A stretch of DNA of 64,000 bases from Terriglobus roseus (GCF_900102185.1 NZ_LT629690.1:2480001-2544000), one strand, 5' to 3'. Positions 55,008-64,000 are shown, numbered from the stretch's first letter. Made by a program: numbers and translations. Notes: a model not told the origin generated them from the sequence alone.

Positions 55008-57107
55008 CTACTCTGCGGCTACGGCAGAGTCCGGGATGCCGCGTTGTTGGAGCATGGGACCTATCTCCGGGTCGCGGCCTGCCCATTCTCGGTACAGCTC
55101 TGCGGGGTCTGCGGTGTTGCCGCGTGAGAGGACCATGTTGCGCAGGCGGTCGCCGTTGGCGCGGGTTAGGCCGCCGTTCTGTTCGAACCAGTGATAGGCG
55201 TCGCTGTCGAGCATCTCGGCCCATAGATAGGCGTAGTAGCCCGCGGCATAGCCTCCGCCAAAGATGTGGGCGAAGTAGGTGGAACGGTAGCGCGGCGGGA
55301 CGAGCGCGAAATCCACGCCCTTCTCTGCCAGAGCCTTCGCCTCAAATTCGTCCGCCTGTTGGGCGCACTCGCTGGACGGCAGGGTGTGCCACTGAAGATC
55401 AACTTCCGCTGCGGCAAGCACCTCTGTCAGAGCGTGGCCACCGTTGAAGTTCTTTGTTGCCTTCAGCTTAGCCTGCAACTTCTCAGGCATTGCTTCACCC
55501 GTCTGCCAGTGCTTCGCGTAGTTTGCAAACACAACGGGATACGAGGCCCAGTGCTCGTTGAACTGCGAGGGGAATTCCACGAAATCGCGCGGTACGGATG
55601 TTCCGCTGAGCGATGGGTACATGACATCGCTCAACATGCCGTGGAGTGCGTGGCCGAACTCGTGGAAGAGTGTGTTCACTTCGTCGCTGTCAATGAGCGA
55701 TGGCCGGCCGTCTACGGGCTTGGTGTAATTGCACACGTTGGTGATGATGGGCGCGTAACCCAACAGCTTGGATTGCGTGAGGAGTGAACTCATCCATGCG
55801 CCACCGCGCTTGGAGTCGCGACGGTAGAAGTCGCAATACAGAAGCGAGAGGTGCGAGCCGTCTTGATTGAAGACTTCGTAGGTGACGACGTCAGGATGAT
55901 AGACGGGCAGGTCTGTGCGCTTGGCAAAGGTGATGCCGTAGAGTTCCGTTGCGGCAAACAGCACGCCGTCTTCAAAGACGCGGTTCAGATCGAAGTACTG
56001 CTTTACCTCATCTTCATTGATGTCGTACTTCGCCTTGCGCACCAGCTCTGCGTAGAAGGCCCAGTCCCACGGCTCCAACGCAAACTCGCTCCCGATCAGT
56101 TCCTGCATTGCCGCCGCTTCTGCCTTTGCGCCAACGAGCGCAGCAGGAACGAGGTTATCGAGGAAGGCAATGGCAGCGTGCGGTGTGCGCGCCATCTGAT
56201 CGCTCAGCTTCCACGCTGCATAGTTTTCATAACTAAGCATGCGTGCGCGCTGGGCGCGGAGTTGTGCCAGCCGAGCGACCATTTCGCGTGTATCGCTTGT
56301 ATTGCCCTTTTCTGCACGCAACAGTGAGGCCTGCCACAGTGCCTGGCGTGTTTCGCGGTTCTTCAGCGATGTCAAAGCGGGCTGCTGCGTGGTGTTCTGC
56401 AGCGTGAGATAAAAGCCCTCCAACTCGCGGCTCTTTGCGGCTTCTGCTGCTTCTGCGATTTCTGCGTCGCTCAGACCATCCAGTTCTTCGCGTGTGGCAA
56501 CCTGCAGGCCGCCTTCCTTCATTGCGGCCAACACGCAGTTAATGAACTTTGCCTGAAGGGTGGACTGTTCCTGATTGAGCGCCTTCAGTGTGTTCTTGTC
56601 GGGATCGCTTAGCAATGCACCGGACTTCACAAAGCCGTCGTAAGTAAGCTCAAGCAAACGAAGCGATTCTGCATCGAGCGAGAGGGATTCGCGCTGGTCA
56701 TACACAGCCTTCACGCGTGAAAACAGACGCTCATCGAGATTGATGCTGTCGCTATGCGCTGCGAGCCTGGGCGCTACTTCCTGCTGCAACTGTTGCAGGG
56801 TTGCATTGGTATCTGCACCGGACACGGCGTAAAACGCATGCGCTACGCGGTTCAGCAACTCGCCGGTTTTCTCAAGCTCGACAATCGTGTTCTGAAACGA
56901 CGGAGCTTCTGCGTTCGCGATGATTGCGTCAACCTCAGACCGCGCCTGCGCCATTCCCGTTTCAAATGCGGGCATGTAATGTTCGTCGCGGATCAGGTCA
57001 AAGGGCGGAGCATAAAACGGCAGCGTGCTTGCGGCAAAGAATGGGTTGTTACTGTCAAAAACATCAGTGGAAGCCGAAATTGCCTCCGAACCTTGCTTAT
57101 CAGTCAT
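55008..57107 (-). CDS. M3-family metallopeptidase, peptidyl-dipeptidase Dcp/oligopeptidase A type
   Basis: A 699-residue zinc peptidase. The HExxH motif is TLFHEFGHALHGMLSD, with the third ligand Glu in the following helix region. Other family segments are FYCDFYRRDSKRGGAWMSSL-like LYCDFYRRDSKRGGAWMSSL, VPRDFVEFPSQFNEHW and FGGGYAAGYYAYLWAEMLDS-DAYHWF. Length fits the soluble Dcp/PrlC group. There is no signal peptide, so it likely degrades oligopeptides in the cytoplasm. ATG 57107 is used because GAGG precedes it and the codon 12 bp upstream is TTG. Confidence 0.92.
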   Translation of the reverse strand: MTDKQGSEAISASTDVFDSNNPFFAASTLPFYAPPFDLIRDEHYMPAFETGMAQARSEVDAIIANAEAPSFQNTIVELEKTGELLNRVAHAFYAVSGADTNATLQQLQQEVAPRLAAHSDSINLDERLFSRVKAVYDQRESLSLDAESLRLLELTYDGFVKSGALLSDPDKNTLKALNQEQSTLQAKFINCVLAAMKEGGLQVATREELDGLSDAEIAEAAEAAKSRELEGFYLTLQNTTQQPALTSLKNRETRQALWQASLLRAEKGNTSDTREMVARLAQLRAQRARMLSYENYAAWKLSDQMARTPHAAIAFLDNLVPAALVGAKAEAAAMQELIGSEFALEPWDWAFYAELVRKAKYDINEDEVKQYFDLNRVFEDGVLFAATELYGITFAKRTDLPVYHPDVVTYEVFNQDGSHLSLLYCDFYRRDSKRGGAWMSSLLTQSKLLGYAPIITNVCNYTKPVDGRPSLIDSDEVNTLFHEFGHALHGMLSDVMYPSLSGTSVPRDFVEFPSQFNEHWASYPVVFANYAKHWQTGEAMPEKLQAKLKATKNFNGGHALTEVLAAAEVDLQWHTLPSSECAQQADEFEAKALAEKGVDFALVPPRYRSTYFAHIFGGGYAAGYYAYLWAEMLDSDAYHWFEQNGGLTRANGDRLRNMVLSRGNTADPAELYREWAGRDPEIGPMLQQRGIPDSAVAAE

Positions 57108-57190
57108 GGAATGCCTCAACAGAAATCTAACAATTTTTGATGGTTGAATTCGTTATGAAAGTGCTACCTTGCGCACAACGGAGGACGCCC

Positions 57191-57625
57191 ATGGCACAGG
57201 ATCTTCGCACGTTCACGCACCGCTGGTTTGATGACGTTTGGAATGACTACAAAGAAGCGTCGCTGGATGAGATGCTTTCTCGCGACGTGGTCTGCTATGA
57301 CTTTCCTGACGTTGGTAAAACTGTGGGATTTGATGATTTCAAGAAGACTGTCGAACACTTCCACGCGAATTTCAGCAACATTCACGTGGTGGTGGATGAC
57401 GTGATTGTGGAAGGCAACAGGGTGGCCAGTCGATGGCATGTGAGTATGACGCATACTGGCGAAGGGCTGGGCTTCTCACCCACGGGAAGAACGATTGCCT
57501 TCAACGGAATCAGCTGGGTAGAGATTCAGGACGGAAAAATAATGAAAGGGTGGAACGGTTTTGACCTGACCCACCCTATCTCAACTCTGAAAGCTCTTTC
57601 GACAGCTATCGCTCAGACACACTGA
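57191..57625 (+). CDS. SnoaL-like NTF2-fold protein
   Basis: A 144-residue single-domain protein. It has LRTFTHRWFDDVWNDYKEAS, LDEMLSRDVVCYDFPDVGKT, FHANFSNIHVVVDDVIVEGN, RVASRWHVSMTHTGEGLGFS and GISWVEIQDGKIMKGWNGFD. This matches the SnoaL/ester-cyclase group of polyketide-cyclase-like NTF2 folds. It has no signal peptide; the substrate is unknown. Start at ATG 57191 after GGAGG. It converges on nuoI with no gap between stop codons. Confidence 0.82.
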   Translation: MAQDLRTFTHRWFDDVWNDYKEASLDEMLSRDVVCYDFPDVGKTVGFDDFKKTVEHFHANFSNIHVVVDDVIVEGNRVASRWHVSMTHTGEGLGFSPTGRTIAFNGISWVEIQDGKIMKGWNGFDLTHPISTLKALSTAIAQTH

Positions 57626-58129
57626 TTATGACAGCAACTCGACTTGATCTTCGCTGCTGCCGGGCTTCAATGCGCCTGCTGGGGTCGGCATTAGCAGATC
57701 TTCCTTACGCATGACAAGGTTGGTCGCGTTGAGGCTTGCCAGCTCAAATCCATGGCCATGCGTAATGGCGTCGGTGGGGCACGCTTCAACGCAGTAACCG
57801 CAGAAGATGCAGCGGTTGTAGTCGATGTTGTAAACCTTCGCGTAGCGCTCGGCTGAGGAGATGCGCTGTTCCTCAGTGTTCTCTGCTGCCTCGATGTAAA
57901 TGCAGTTCGATGGGCAGGCCGCGGCGCACAGGAAGCAGGCTACGCACTTTTCCAGACCGTTTTCGTCGCGCTGAAGCTGGTGCTTGCCGCGGAAACGCTC
58001 CTGGAAGATGGCGCCGCGCATTGGTCCCGGACCGTCGGGGTAGTTCTCAACCTCAGACGGTTGCAGCATCTCTTTGAAAGTGATGCTCATGCCCTTGGCA
58101 ATGCCGGCAATGTTCTTCACGACTGACAT
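57626..58129 (-). CDS. nuoI: NADH-quinone oxidoreductase subunit I (NuoI)
   Basis: A 167-residue protein with two [4Fe-4S] ferredoxin motifs, CVACFLCAAACPSNC (Cys62, 65, 68, 72) and CIFCGYCVEACPTD (Cys107, 110, 113, 117), separated as in NuoI. The N-terminal GMSITFKEMLQPSEV helix and PRFRGKH-type ERFRGKHQLQRDENGLEKCV segment are the family's. It transfers electrons within complex I. No other nuo gene is in the window, so this is either a stand-alone nuoI or a second copy. Confidence 0.9.
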   Translation of the reverse strand: MSVVKNIAGIAKGMSITFKEMLQPSEVENYPDGPGPMRGAIFQERFRGKHQLQRDENGLEKCVACFLCAAACPSNCIYIEAAENTEEQRISSAERYAKVYNIDYNRCIFCGYCVEACPTDAITHGHGFELASLNATNLVMRKEDLLMPTPAGALKPGSSEDQVELLS

Positions 58130-58169
58130 GGCTTGAGTATACGATGCCTGCTCCGTTAGTGTTCTCTCT

Positions 58170-58790
58170 ATGGCATCTTTGCGTACCGTTCTTGCCGTCC
58201 TGATCGCGTTTTCGCCCGTAGTCGCCGCCGCACAGAAAGAAAATCCGGCACTGCGCCCCTACGAATCCTGCTCGTTCCCTGATGGCCTTTCCGTTACGGA
58301 CGTCCAGCCCATGCCGCCGGACGTGCGGGATCGCCCGGCAAAGACGAAGCAGGGTGAAAAGAGCGTTCCGCTGCTGGCCGGTCGCCGCATCACGTTTTCC
58401 TACCCCGGAGCCGACCCGTATGTCAGCGTGAAAGTGGAGCAGCTGCCGCCGGACAACTATGCCCTCAACAAGCGCTATCTGCTGGAAGATTTTGACGACA
58501 TTGTGGCTTCAGACAAGGGCGTTGCGAAGAACACCACACGCCCTGCCCGCATCAGCGCCTTCAACGTTACGGGGTTGGATCGCAAAGCGATTTCGGGCAA
58601 CACGCTGGGCATCTACATGCTGATGGATGACACGACTCATGTGGTGTCGACGATTTACCTGCTGAACCCGAAGCAGAGCCACATCAAGACGATTGAAGAC
58701 TACTCTCGCCAGCGCGATACGTTTCTTTACAACTACACACGATGCATTCGGAATAACCAGAATGGTGTTCTGTTTGGGGTGTCGAAATGA
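58170..58790 (+). CDS. Secreted protein of unknown function, coupled to a molybdopterin-domain protein
   Basis: A 206-residue product with a signal peptide (MASLRTVLAVLIAFSPVVAA). The mature part has no recognised domain. It contains a pair of cysteines (ESCSFPDG and TRCIRN) that could form a disulfide, and a C-terminal half with regular beta-strand character. Its stop overlaps the start of the next gene as ATGA, which implies joint expression. The next gene is a SUOX-fold protein, so it may be an accessory or partner in the periplasm. Not known to me from other systems. Confidence 0.7.
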   Translation: MASLRTVLAVLIAFSPVVAAAQKENPALRPYESCSFPDGLSVTDVQPMPPDVRDRPAKTKQGEKSVPLLAGRRITFSYPGADPYVSVKVEQLPPDNYALNKRYLLEDFDDIVASDKGVAKNTTRPARISAFNVTGLDRKAISGNTLGIYMLMDDTTHVVSTIYLLNPKQSHIKTIEDYSRQRDTFLYNYTRCIRNNQNGVLFGVSK

Positions 58791-59308
58791 TGAAGTCTGC
58801 GGTGCTTTCCTGCGCGTTGCTGAGTGCTTTCCTGCCCCCAGTGTCGCAAAGCGGTATGGCGATGAACAAGCCTGCGGCACAGCCTTCTACTTCGCTGACG
58901 GTGACGGGGCTTTCGGGTACGTCGAAGACGCTTTCACCTGCGGATTTCAAGGCGTTGCCGCATGTCACGGTGAACGTCCACAACGTTCATACGAACAAGG
59001 ACGAGAGCTACTCTGGCGTTGCGGTGAAGGATTTGCTGGCGATGGTTGCGCCTGCGAAGGGTGAGGGGCCGAAGGTGTCGGGCAATATGACGCTGATCAT
59101 TGCCGGTGCTACGGATGGCTTTCAGGTGGCCATCACGCTTTGTGACACCAATCCGGATTGCCGCAATGGTCAGAGCATTGTTGCGGATGCGCTGGATGGT
59201 GCGGCGCTGACGCAGGATGGTGCGTTCAAGCTGGTTCTGTCGGAAGACAAGCGGCCTGCGCGCTGGGCTCGTAATTTGCAATCGCTGACGGTGAAGGCGG
59301 CTCAGTAG
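58787..59308 (+). CDS. Secreted molybdopterin-dependent oxidoreductase-fold protein
   Basis: A 173-residue protein with a signal peptide and a small Oxidored_molyb-like domain: SLTVTGLSGTSKTLSPADFK, ALPHVTVNVHNVHTNKDESY, SGVAVKDLLAMV and DGFQVAITLCDTNPDCRNGQ. This resembles the C-terminal part of the sulfite-oxidase fold as found in short single-domain secreted versions in Acidobacteriota. The usual molybdenum cysteine of full enzymes is not in its standard context, and at this length a catalytic cofactor site is unlikely. It may bind a ligand instead. It is coupled to the preceding secreted protein. Confidence 0.75.
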   Translation: MMKSAVLSCALLSAFLPPVSQSGMAMNKPAAQPSTSLTVTGLSGTSKTLSPADFKALPHVTVNVHNVHTNKDESYSGVAVKDLLAMVAPAKGEGPKVSGNMTLIIAGATDGFQVAITLCDTNPDCRNGQSIVADALDGAALTQDGAFKLVLSEDKRPARWARNLQSLTVKAAQ

Positions 59309-59310
59309 CG

Positions 59311-62058
59311 TTACTGCTGCGCGGCCCCGGCTGGCCCAGGCGTGGCCGCAGCCTGCGGTATTGCCGCATCGGGTTGAGGGCCGTTGGCAGGCGGCGTTGT
59401 CGCAGGTGCGGTAGTTGCGCTTGCGGGAGTGGCGCTCCTTCGCGGCGACGGTGGCACGATCGCGGTCACTGTGCTGACGACATCTGGATCATCGCGGAGC
59501 TTGAGGTACAGCGTGTGGTTGTCCGCGGGGCGAGGTACGGAGATGGAGTCGCCAGCGAAGCCCAGGGGAACTTCCGTTTCGTTCTGGAAACTGTTGTCGG
59601 TGGCGACAGAACCCAGCAGATACAGGTCTTTGCCGTTGATCTGGCATCCGGGGTCGTTAGGATCTTCTTTCGGTGTGGCACGTGTGCAGGTCACGCCTGT
59701 GATCACGGGAGTGCGCACGAGCGTTCCGAGGGGAATCCAGTCGCCTGTGGTTCCGTCGTTACCGACAGCGCGCACCTGGATGGGACCGAAGGCGGACGGG
59801 CCGAAGGTCTTGGCGGGCGTCAGGAAGGCGAGGGCCGTGTGGCTGTCCTGCAGGACGACAGAGCCGTCGGCGAGGGACAGGGTGGCTTTCAACGAACCGT
59901 CAGTCAATGCCACTTCAATCTTTTCGCTGCGGGGAAAGCGTTCCGGGAAACGAGAACGAAGGGCAAGCGTCAACTTGGCGTTGAGGGGGATGGCGTCCTC
60001 GCTGCTGAGAGTCAACGGGATGCCGGAGCCGCTGTCGGCCTTTAAGGTCTTGCGGAGGAGGTCTAATGCGGGCCGCGCCGTGTCTACGCTGTACGACACG
60101 GGGAGCGTGCGGCCATCGGCCAGTTTCGCTTCCGCGGTGCCACTGTCGCCGGAGATGAAGGCAACGGGCTTGGTGTGGGTATCAGCTAGCTGCTTGCCCT
60201 GCTCGCGGACGAGTTGGAGAGATTTGCCGTCGGCTGAAGGGCCGTCCGGGCTGGGCTTGTAGTCCGAGCCTGCAATCTTGACGGAGACAATGCCGCCCAA
60301 GCCTGTGCCCGCAAGCATGGCGGCGGTGTCGCCCGCGTGGATGCGGATGGCCTCAAGACGTGTCTTGTCGGAATAAGCGGTTACGGCGACCTTCTCCACG
60401 TCAGGCGTGCCAAACTGCTTCACCAGAAGATGGACGCTGCCGGGTGCGGCCTTCTCAAGGGGCACGCTCACCTGGAGAACGTTCTTACGGTCCGCCGCCT
60501 GCTTCCACTTGAGGGGACTATCGTGTCCTCCCTGATCGAGGGCGATGGTGGATGCGCAGGCCGTTCCATCGGCGTGGAGGCGGAGCTGGTTCTCGCGGCC
60601 GGTGAACAGGTCAGACTGTTCTGCGGCGGTCCAACCGCCACCAGGAAGCCGCTGTAGCGGCACTGTGACGCCCGAGAACGTGTCGAAGCCCCACATTCCC
60701 TGCAGCGTACCCGTGATCTGCATCGGGCCGTCCTTGTCGGCAATGAGAGGCATTGTGGTGGTGGTGTCTGGAGCCGACTGCGATGCAGGCTTTTCGTGTG
60801 ATGCATCGGCATCGCGTGCTTCTGGAGCTGCTACTGGCAGAGGCTTGCGACCGCGTGCTTCTGTCAGCATCAGACCACCTTCAAAGGCGTCCGCGATCAG
60901 AGGCAGGTCGGTCTTGCCGTTCAACGTCGCGCCATCGTTCAGGTGCAGATGGAGATCATGCGCGAAGCTGGTGGCATACACCAGAGGTGCGCCTTCCAAC
61001 GGCAACACCATCCTGGGCTGCAACAGGCAGGAGACGTGAGCCACATCCTGCAGACGCAGCGGCGGCGCAACGGAAGATTGGATTGCCGGCAGGGCAACCA
61101 CGATTACAGACTTCGGATTATGAAACGACGGCGCGGTATTCAGACGGAGATTGAGCGACTCTTCATCCGGAAACGCTATGGCGGGGATGTACTGAAAGTG
61201 CGCGGTATGGATGCCGCTCATGAGCCGCACCAGATCAATGACTGTGCCGACGTATGCGGAGTACATGCCCGCACCGTTCGCGGTGGCCATCGGCGTTCCT
61301 GCAACGGCGCCGATCAGGTTTGCGGTGTCACCAGAAGTCAGAGCAGACGCCAGTGTCTGCCCGTGGCCGTCATCCAACAGCAGTTGAGTGCCCGTCTGCC
61401 GCAGGCAGGCCATCTGTTGATCTGCGGGCTTCTTAAAGCAGTCGTCATTCGGCTTCAGGTTCAGCGTTGCTGCGAGTTTCTTGGAATGATCCAGCAACTG
61501 GTCTGAGGAGCCTTCGGAGACACGCTGCAGCGCCTGCATATAACGCTCGATGCGTGCCTGTTCAAAGGAAGCTTCGTTCAAGTCTTGCGAGGCGCGGACA
61601 AACGTGCCGGGACGCCCTGTGACTGCTGACTTCAGAGTGGAGAAATCGCCGCCAGTCTCAGGTGCGAGGAAGATCAGCGCCTGCTGCGCTTCCTGCGGCA
61701 CGGCAACCGTAACGCCTTCAGCAAACCGCTTGTCCCAGGTTTTGAGTTCCGTGAACCAATTGTCCGGCGGAGGGTTCGTGCTGCCACGGAGAAACGCCAC
61801 GATAAGAATCATGCGGACAGACTGCGTTCGTGGCAGGTCCGCGTGAATGGTGAGCTTGTCGCCCGCCTGAAGATTCGGCACCATCGCAATGGGCAGGGAC
61901 TGTTCGCCGCGCTGCACATGCACGCTGATACTGGGTCCGGTTAAATCAAAACGACTGGCTGCCTGTCCCATCGCCGCGGCACATGACACCGCGACCGCTG
62001 CAAGGTGCAGCGCGATGCGAACTCCCAGGCGAAATCTTCTTTTCAAGCGTTGCGACAT
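59311..62058 (-). CDS. Large secreted protein of unknown function
   Basis: A 915-residue product with an N-terminal signal peptide (about residues 1-33). No catalytic family is recognised. Visible regions are an N-terminal beta-rich part (FDLTGPSISVHVQRGEQSLP, LQAGDKLTIHADLPRTQSVR) and a helical segment (about 165-230). Several beta-domain stretches follow. One of them, AGTGLGGIVSVKIAGSDYKP, is somewhat like IPT/TIG domains. The C-terminal tail, about 55 residues, is Ala/Pro/Thr-rich. It has only a few cysteines (DDCFKK, MACLRQ, SCLLQP, GTACAS, TCTRAT, PGCQING). Possibly a cell-surface or envelope scaffold. It is a single gene, with convergent neighbour stops close by. Confidence 0.75.
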   Translation of the reverse strand: MSQRLKRRFRLGVRIALHLAAVAVSCAAAMGQAASRFDLTGPSISVHVQRGEQSLPIAMVPNLQAGDKLTIHADLPRTQSVRMILIVAFLRGSTNPPPDNWFTELKTWDKRFAEGVTVAVPQEAQQALIFLAPETGGDFSTLKSAVTGRPGTFVRASQDLNEASFEQARIERYMQALQRVSEGSSDQLLDHSKKLAATLNLKPNDDCFKKPADQQMACLRQTGTQLLLDDGHGQTLASALTSGDTANLIGAVAGTPMATANGAGMYSAYVGTVIDLVRLMSGIHTAHFQYIPAIAFPDEESLNLRLNTAPSFHNPKSVIVVALPAIQSSVAPPLRLQDVAHVSCLLQPRMVLPLEGAPLVYATSFAHDLHLHLNDGATLNGKTDLPLIADAFEGGLMLTEARGRKPLPVAAPEARDADASHEKPASQSAPDTTTTMPLIADKDGPMQITGTLQGMWGFDTFSGVTVPLQRLPGGGWTAAEQSDLFTGRENQLRLHADGTACASTIALDQGGHDSPLKWKQAADRKNVLQVSVPLEKAAPGSVHLLVKQFGTPDVEKVAVTAYSDKTRLEAIRIHAGDTAAMLAGTGLGGIVSVKIAGSDYKPSPDGPSADGKSLQLVREQGKQLADTHTKPVAFISGDSGTAEAKLADGRTLPVSYSVDTARPALDLLRKTLKADSGSGIPLTLSSEDAIPLNAKLTLALRSRFPERFPRSEKIEVALTDGSLKATLSLADGSVVLQDSHTALAFLTPAKTFGPSAFGPIQVRAVGNDGTTGDWIPLGTLVRTPVITGVTCTRATPKEDPNDPGCQINGKDLYLLGSVATDNSFQNETEVPLGFAGDSISVPRPADNHTLYLKLRDDPDVVSTVTAIVPPSPRRSATPASATTAPATTPPANGPQPDAAIPQAAATPGPAGAAQQ

Positions 62059-62122
62059 CCTCTGGCTTTAGACGGCAAAGGTTCCAGAAGCGTCGCTTAC
62101 TACGCCTCTGCGGGTAAACTCG

Positions 62123-63703
62123 TCAGGCAACAATACCTGTCCTTACATCGCTACGGTCCAACGAATCAATGGCTTCCGCACCGGATGCGGATGCCGGTAC
62201 GCCACCAAGCGGCAGGAAGATGCGGAATGTGGTTCCCCCGCCCTGTCCTTCGCGCGCTTTACGGCTTCGTACCTGGATTCTGCCGTGATGGCGATCCACA
62301 ATCTCCTTTGAAACCCATAACCCTAAACCAGTTCCGGTGACTCCCTTGGTTGAGAAGAATGGCTCAAAAAGATGATCGATCGTCTCCTGATCCATGCCGC
62401 TTCCGGTATCGGAAATGGTTAGGATGAGTCCCTTTGTTCCCGTCACCTGATCATTCGCCTCCGCTGTGCGGATCACCAAACGTCCACCAGAAGGCATGGC
62501 ATCAATCGCGTTCCCCAGCAGATTGACGATCACCTGTCGCACTTCGCCCTCGTAAGCAAAGAGCGGCTGCGTGCTGCGGAAACGTTTGCTAATCGTTACG
62601 CTCTGACGACGGATGCGGGATTCAAACAACGCCACCACCGTTTCAACCAACTCTCCCGGTTCAGTATGCACAGGGCGGCTGGATTGACGATGAAAACGAA
62701 GTGTCTGAACGGTGATCTGAGCGACGCGATCAAGTTCCTTCTGCGCCATCTCCAGATAGGAACGTCCCATCTCGTCCATCTGCGATTGCTGTACGAGATA
62801 CAGGCAGTTCGTAATGGCTGCGAGAGGGTTATTAATCTCATGCGCGATGGACGCGGCTAAGCGACCTGCGACAGCCAGCTTCTCTGTCCTTCGCAGAACC
62901 TCTTCACTCTTTTTCTGATGACGAAGATCCGCGATGAACACAGCGATTTCGCGATTCTCTTCTGTTCGATTGACGCCTTCGCGATCGAGAAAGGTCAAAC
63001 CGACGAGAGTTTCGATCTGTTCACCGGAAGCGGTCAGGCAGACGAACTCGAAGGGCTCTTTCATCTCATCGCTGTTGAGCGCGATAAACGACTTCTGCAG
63101 CCCTGGAAGGATATTCATCAAGCTGATCGTGCCGGTCATGAGTTCGACTTCGCCGTATCCAAGCAGACGAACAGCAGCATCGTTTGCGTAAGTGATACGG
63201 CCGGAACTCTGGCCGATCAACAGACCAAGGGGCATTGCGTCCACCAGCCGGTGGAAACGCATCTCTGCAAGTTCAAGCGCACGTTCAGCGGCGACGCGGG
63301 AGCGCCGTGCGGCAGCCTCGCGGAGTTCACGCTCAAGCACTGGAACCAATCGCGCGAGATTCTGCTTTGTAACGTAGTCCTGTGCGCCACGACGCATCGA
63401 CTCCACGGCAGTCTCTTCCGAGATTGCACCGGACATCATGACGAACGGGAGATCGAATCCGCTCTGGCGAACCAGGTCCAATGCTTCCGGTCCACTGAAG
63501 CGGGGAAGGTTGTAATCCGCAATGACAACATCAGGCGGATGCGCAGCGATTGCTGCAGACATCTCTTCCGCCGTTTCGACACGCGTCACCAACGGCGCAA
63601 ATCCATTGCGCTTCAGGAAACGTTCCAACAGGGCTGCATCGTCCTGGTTGTCTTCCACCAGCAGCAGCGATATGCGCCTTGCCTCTAGCTCAGGGGTGGG
63701 CAT
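62123..63703 (-). CDS. Hybrid sensor histidine kinase: REC-PAS-HisKA-HATPase
   Basis: A 526-residue soluble sensor kinase with an N-terminal receiver domain ([18 protein letters not shown]; Asp63 in [18 protein letters not shown]). A PAS domain follows (about 150-260, [20 protein letters not shown]). The HisKA phosphoacceptor is His288 in [18 protein letters not shown]. The HATPase_c domain has N-box [18 protein letters not shown]1 [10 protein letters not shown] and G2 [17 protein letters not shown]. There are no membrane spans. A receiver at the N-terminus of the kinase is the arrangement for phosphotransfer from another kinase. The upstream gene overlaps its start and encodes a lone receiver, so the two form a small phosphorelay. 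The signal is unknown. Confidence 0.92.
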   Translation of the reverse strand: MPTPELEARRISLLLVEDNQDDAALLERFLKRNGFAPLVTRVETAEEMSAAIAAHPPDVVIADYNLPRFSGPEALDLVRQSGFDLPFVMMSGAISEETAVESMRRGAQDYVTKQNLARLVPVLERELREAAARRSRVAAERALELAEMRFHRLVDAMPLGLLIGQSSGRITYANDAAVRLLGYGEVELMTGTISLMNILPGLQKSFIALNSDEMKEPFEFVCLTASGEQIETLVGLTFLDREGVNRTEENREIAVFIADLRHQKKSEEVLRRTEKLAVAGRLAASIAHEINNPLAAITNCLYLVQQSQMDEMGRSYLEMAQKELDRVAQITVQTLRFHRQSSRPVHTEPGELVETVVALFESRIRRQSVTISKRFRSTQPLFAYEGEVRQVIVNLLGNAIDAMPSGGRLVIRTAEANDQVTGTKGLILTISDTGSGMDQETIDHLFEPFFSTKGVTGTGLGLWVSKEIVDRHHGRIQVRSRKAREGQGGGTTFRIFLPLGGVPASASGAEAIDSLDRSDVRTGIVA

Positions 63704-64000
63704 TCGTTCAACACCAGCCAGTACATACCAAGCTGACGGGTGGCCTCCGCAAAGTCAGTGAAGTTCACAGGCTTGCGGATGTAGCTATTCACTCCGAGCT
63801 TGTAACTGCGCACCACATCGCGTTCTTCATCAGAGGACGTAAGAACGACAACGGGCAACATGCGTGTGGAGTCATCCTCGCGAATGCGACGCAGCACCTC
63901 AAGGCCCTCGACCTTCGGCAGCTTCAGATCAAGCAGTACGAGCTGAGGACGCACCGCTCCAGGCCCGAAGAGCGCATCCAGCGCTTCCTCGCCATCACGC
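63685..64000 (-). CDS. Single-domain response regulator (partial at the right edge)
   Basis: The final 105 residues of a receiver-domain protein whose start lies beyond the window. Its middle is [20 protein letters not shown], with the phosphoacceptor Asp in LLDLKLP, then [20 protein letters not shown] and the conserved Lys in [12 protein letters not shown]. This matches the Rcp1/CheY-like group that pairs with phytochrome-type or PAS kinases. Its stop overlaps the kinase start by 19 bp, so the two are co-translated. Confidence 0.9.
   Translation of the reverse strand, partial: RDGEEALDALFGPGAVRPQLVLLDLKLPKVEGLEVLRRIREDDSTRMLPVVVLTSSDEERDVVRSYKLGVNSYIRKPVNFTDFAEATRQLGMYWLVLNECPPLS

Overview
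The window is a stretch of bacterial chromosome of about 57-58% G+C by eye, dense in genes and read on both strands. It most resembles the family Acidobacteriaceae (Acidobacteriota, class Terriglobia: Terriglobus, Granulicella, Edaphobacter and relatives). The clues are a large TonB-dependent receptor with an N-terminal carboxypeptidase-regulatory-like domain, an SWKEI...RTVQRWE type DNA-binding protein, a HemQ-type coproheme decarboxylase, a split methionine synthase, and many secreted proteins of unknown function. This placement is inference from protein character. No rRNA is present. I saw no insertion sequence, prophage or CRISPR array.

Layout. 1-2.3 kb: the start of a secreted esterase (cut by the window edge), a UbiD-family decarboxylase and a small DNA-binding protein with a 10-bp-period repeat upstream. 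2.6-7.9 kb: a flagellar block, fliC, fliD and fliS on the minus strand, divergent from flbD-motA-motB, which has a FliA-type promoter. 7.9-16.2 kb: DedA protein, hemQ, nth, two amino-acid permeases, 6-phosphogluconate dehydrogenase, a nitronate-monooxygenase-like enzyme and tRNA-Ser(CGA). 16.4-19.5 kb: ECF sigma factor, zinc-finger anti-sigma factor and two paralogous two-span membrane proteins of unknown function. 19.6-28.5 kb: secA, overlapping xerD-xerC, a phosphodiesterase, an OppB-type permease without partner and a CorC/HlyC protein. 28.6-33.4 kb: TonB-dependent receptor, glycosyltransferase and an anchored unknown. 33.4-37.6 kb: sulfate assimilation operon cysD-cysN-cysH-tauE. 38-48 kb: UDG and a proteostasis block of trigger factor, clpP, clpX and lon, with two minus-strand genes between clpP and clpX, then two tiny membrane proteins. 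48.4-54.7 kb: a methionine/sulfur region. 55-64 kb: an M3 peptidase, nuoI, secreted unknowns and a hybrid histidine kinase with its response regulator.

The most interesting region is 48.4-50.3 kb. A promoter and a well-conserved SAM-I riboswitch precede a threonine-synthase-like gene translationally coupled to a CysO/MoaD-type sulfur-carrier gene whose product ends GGCK. The two-gene methionine synthase lies on the opposite strand nearby. This suggests that the PLP enzyme makes homocysteine (or another thiol amino acid) from a protein thiocarboxylate, with the carrier needing trimming after GG. The second candidate is the sigma/anti-sigma/paired-membrane-protein locus at 16.4-19.5 kb. Start sites were moved from the longest frame where a Shine-Dalgarno sequence or family alignment decided the matter.
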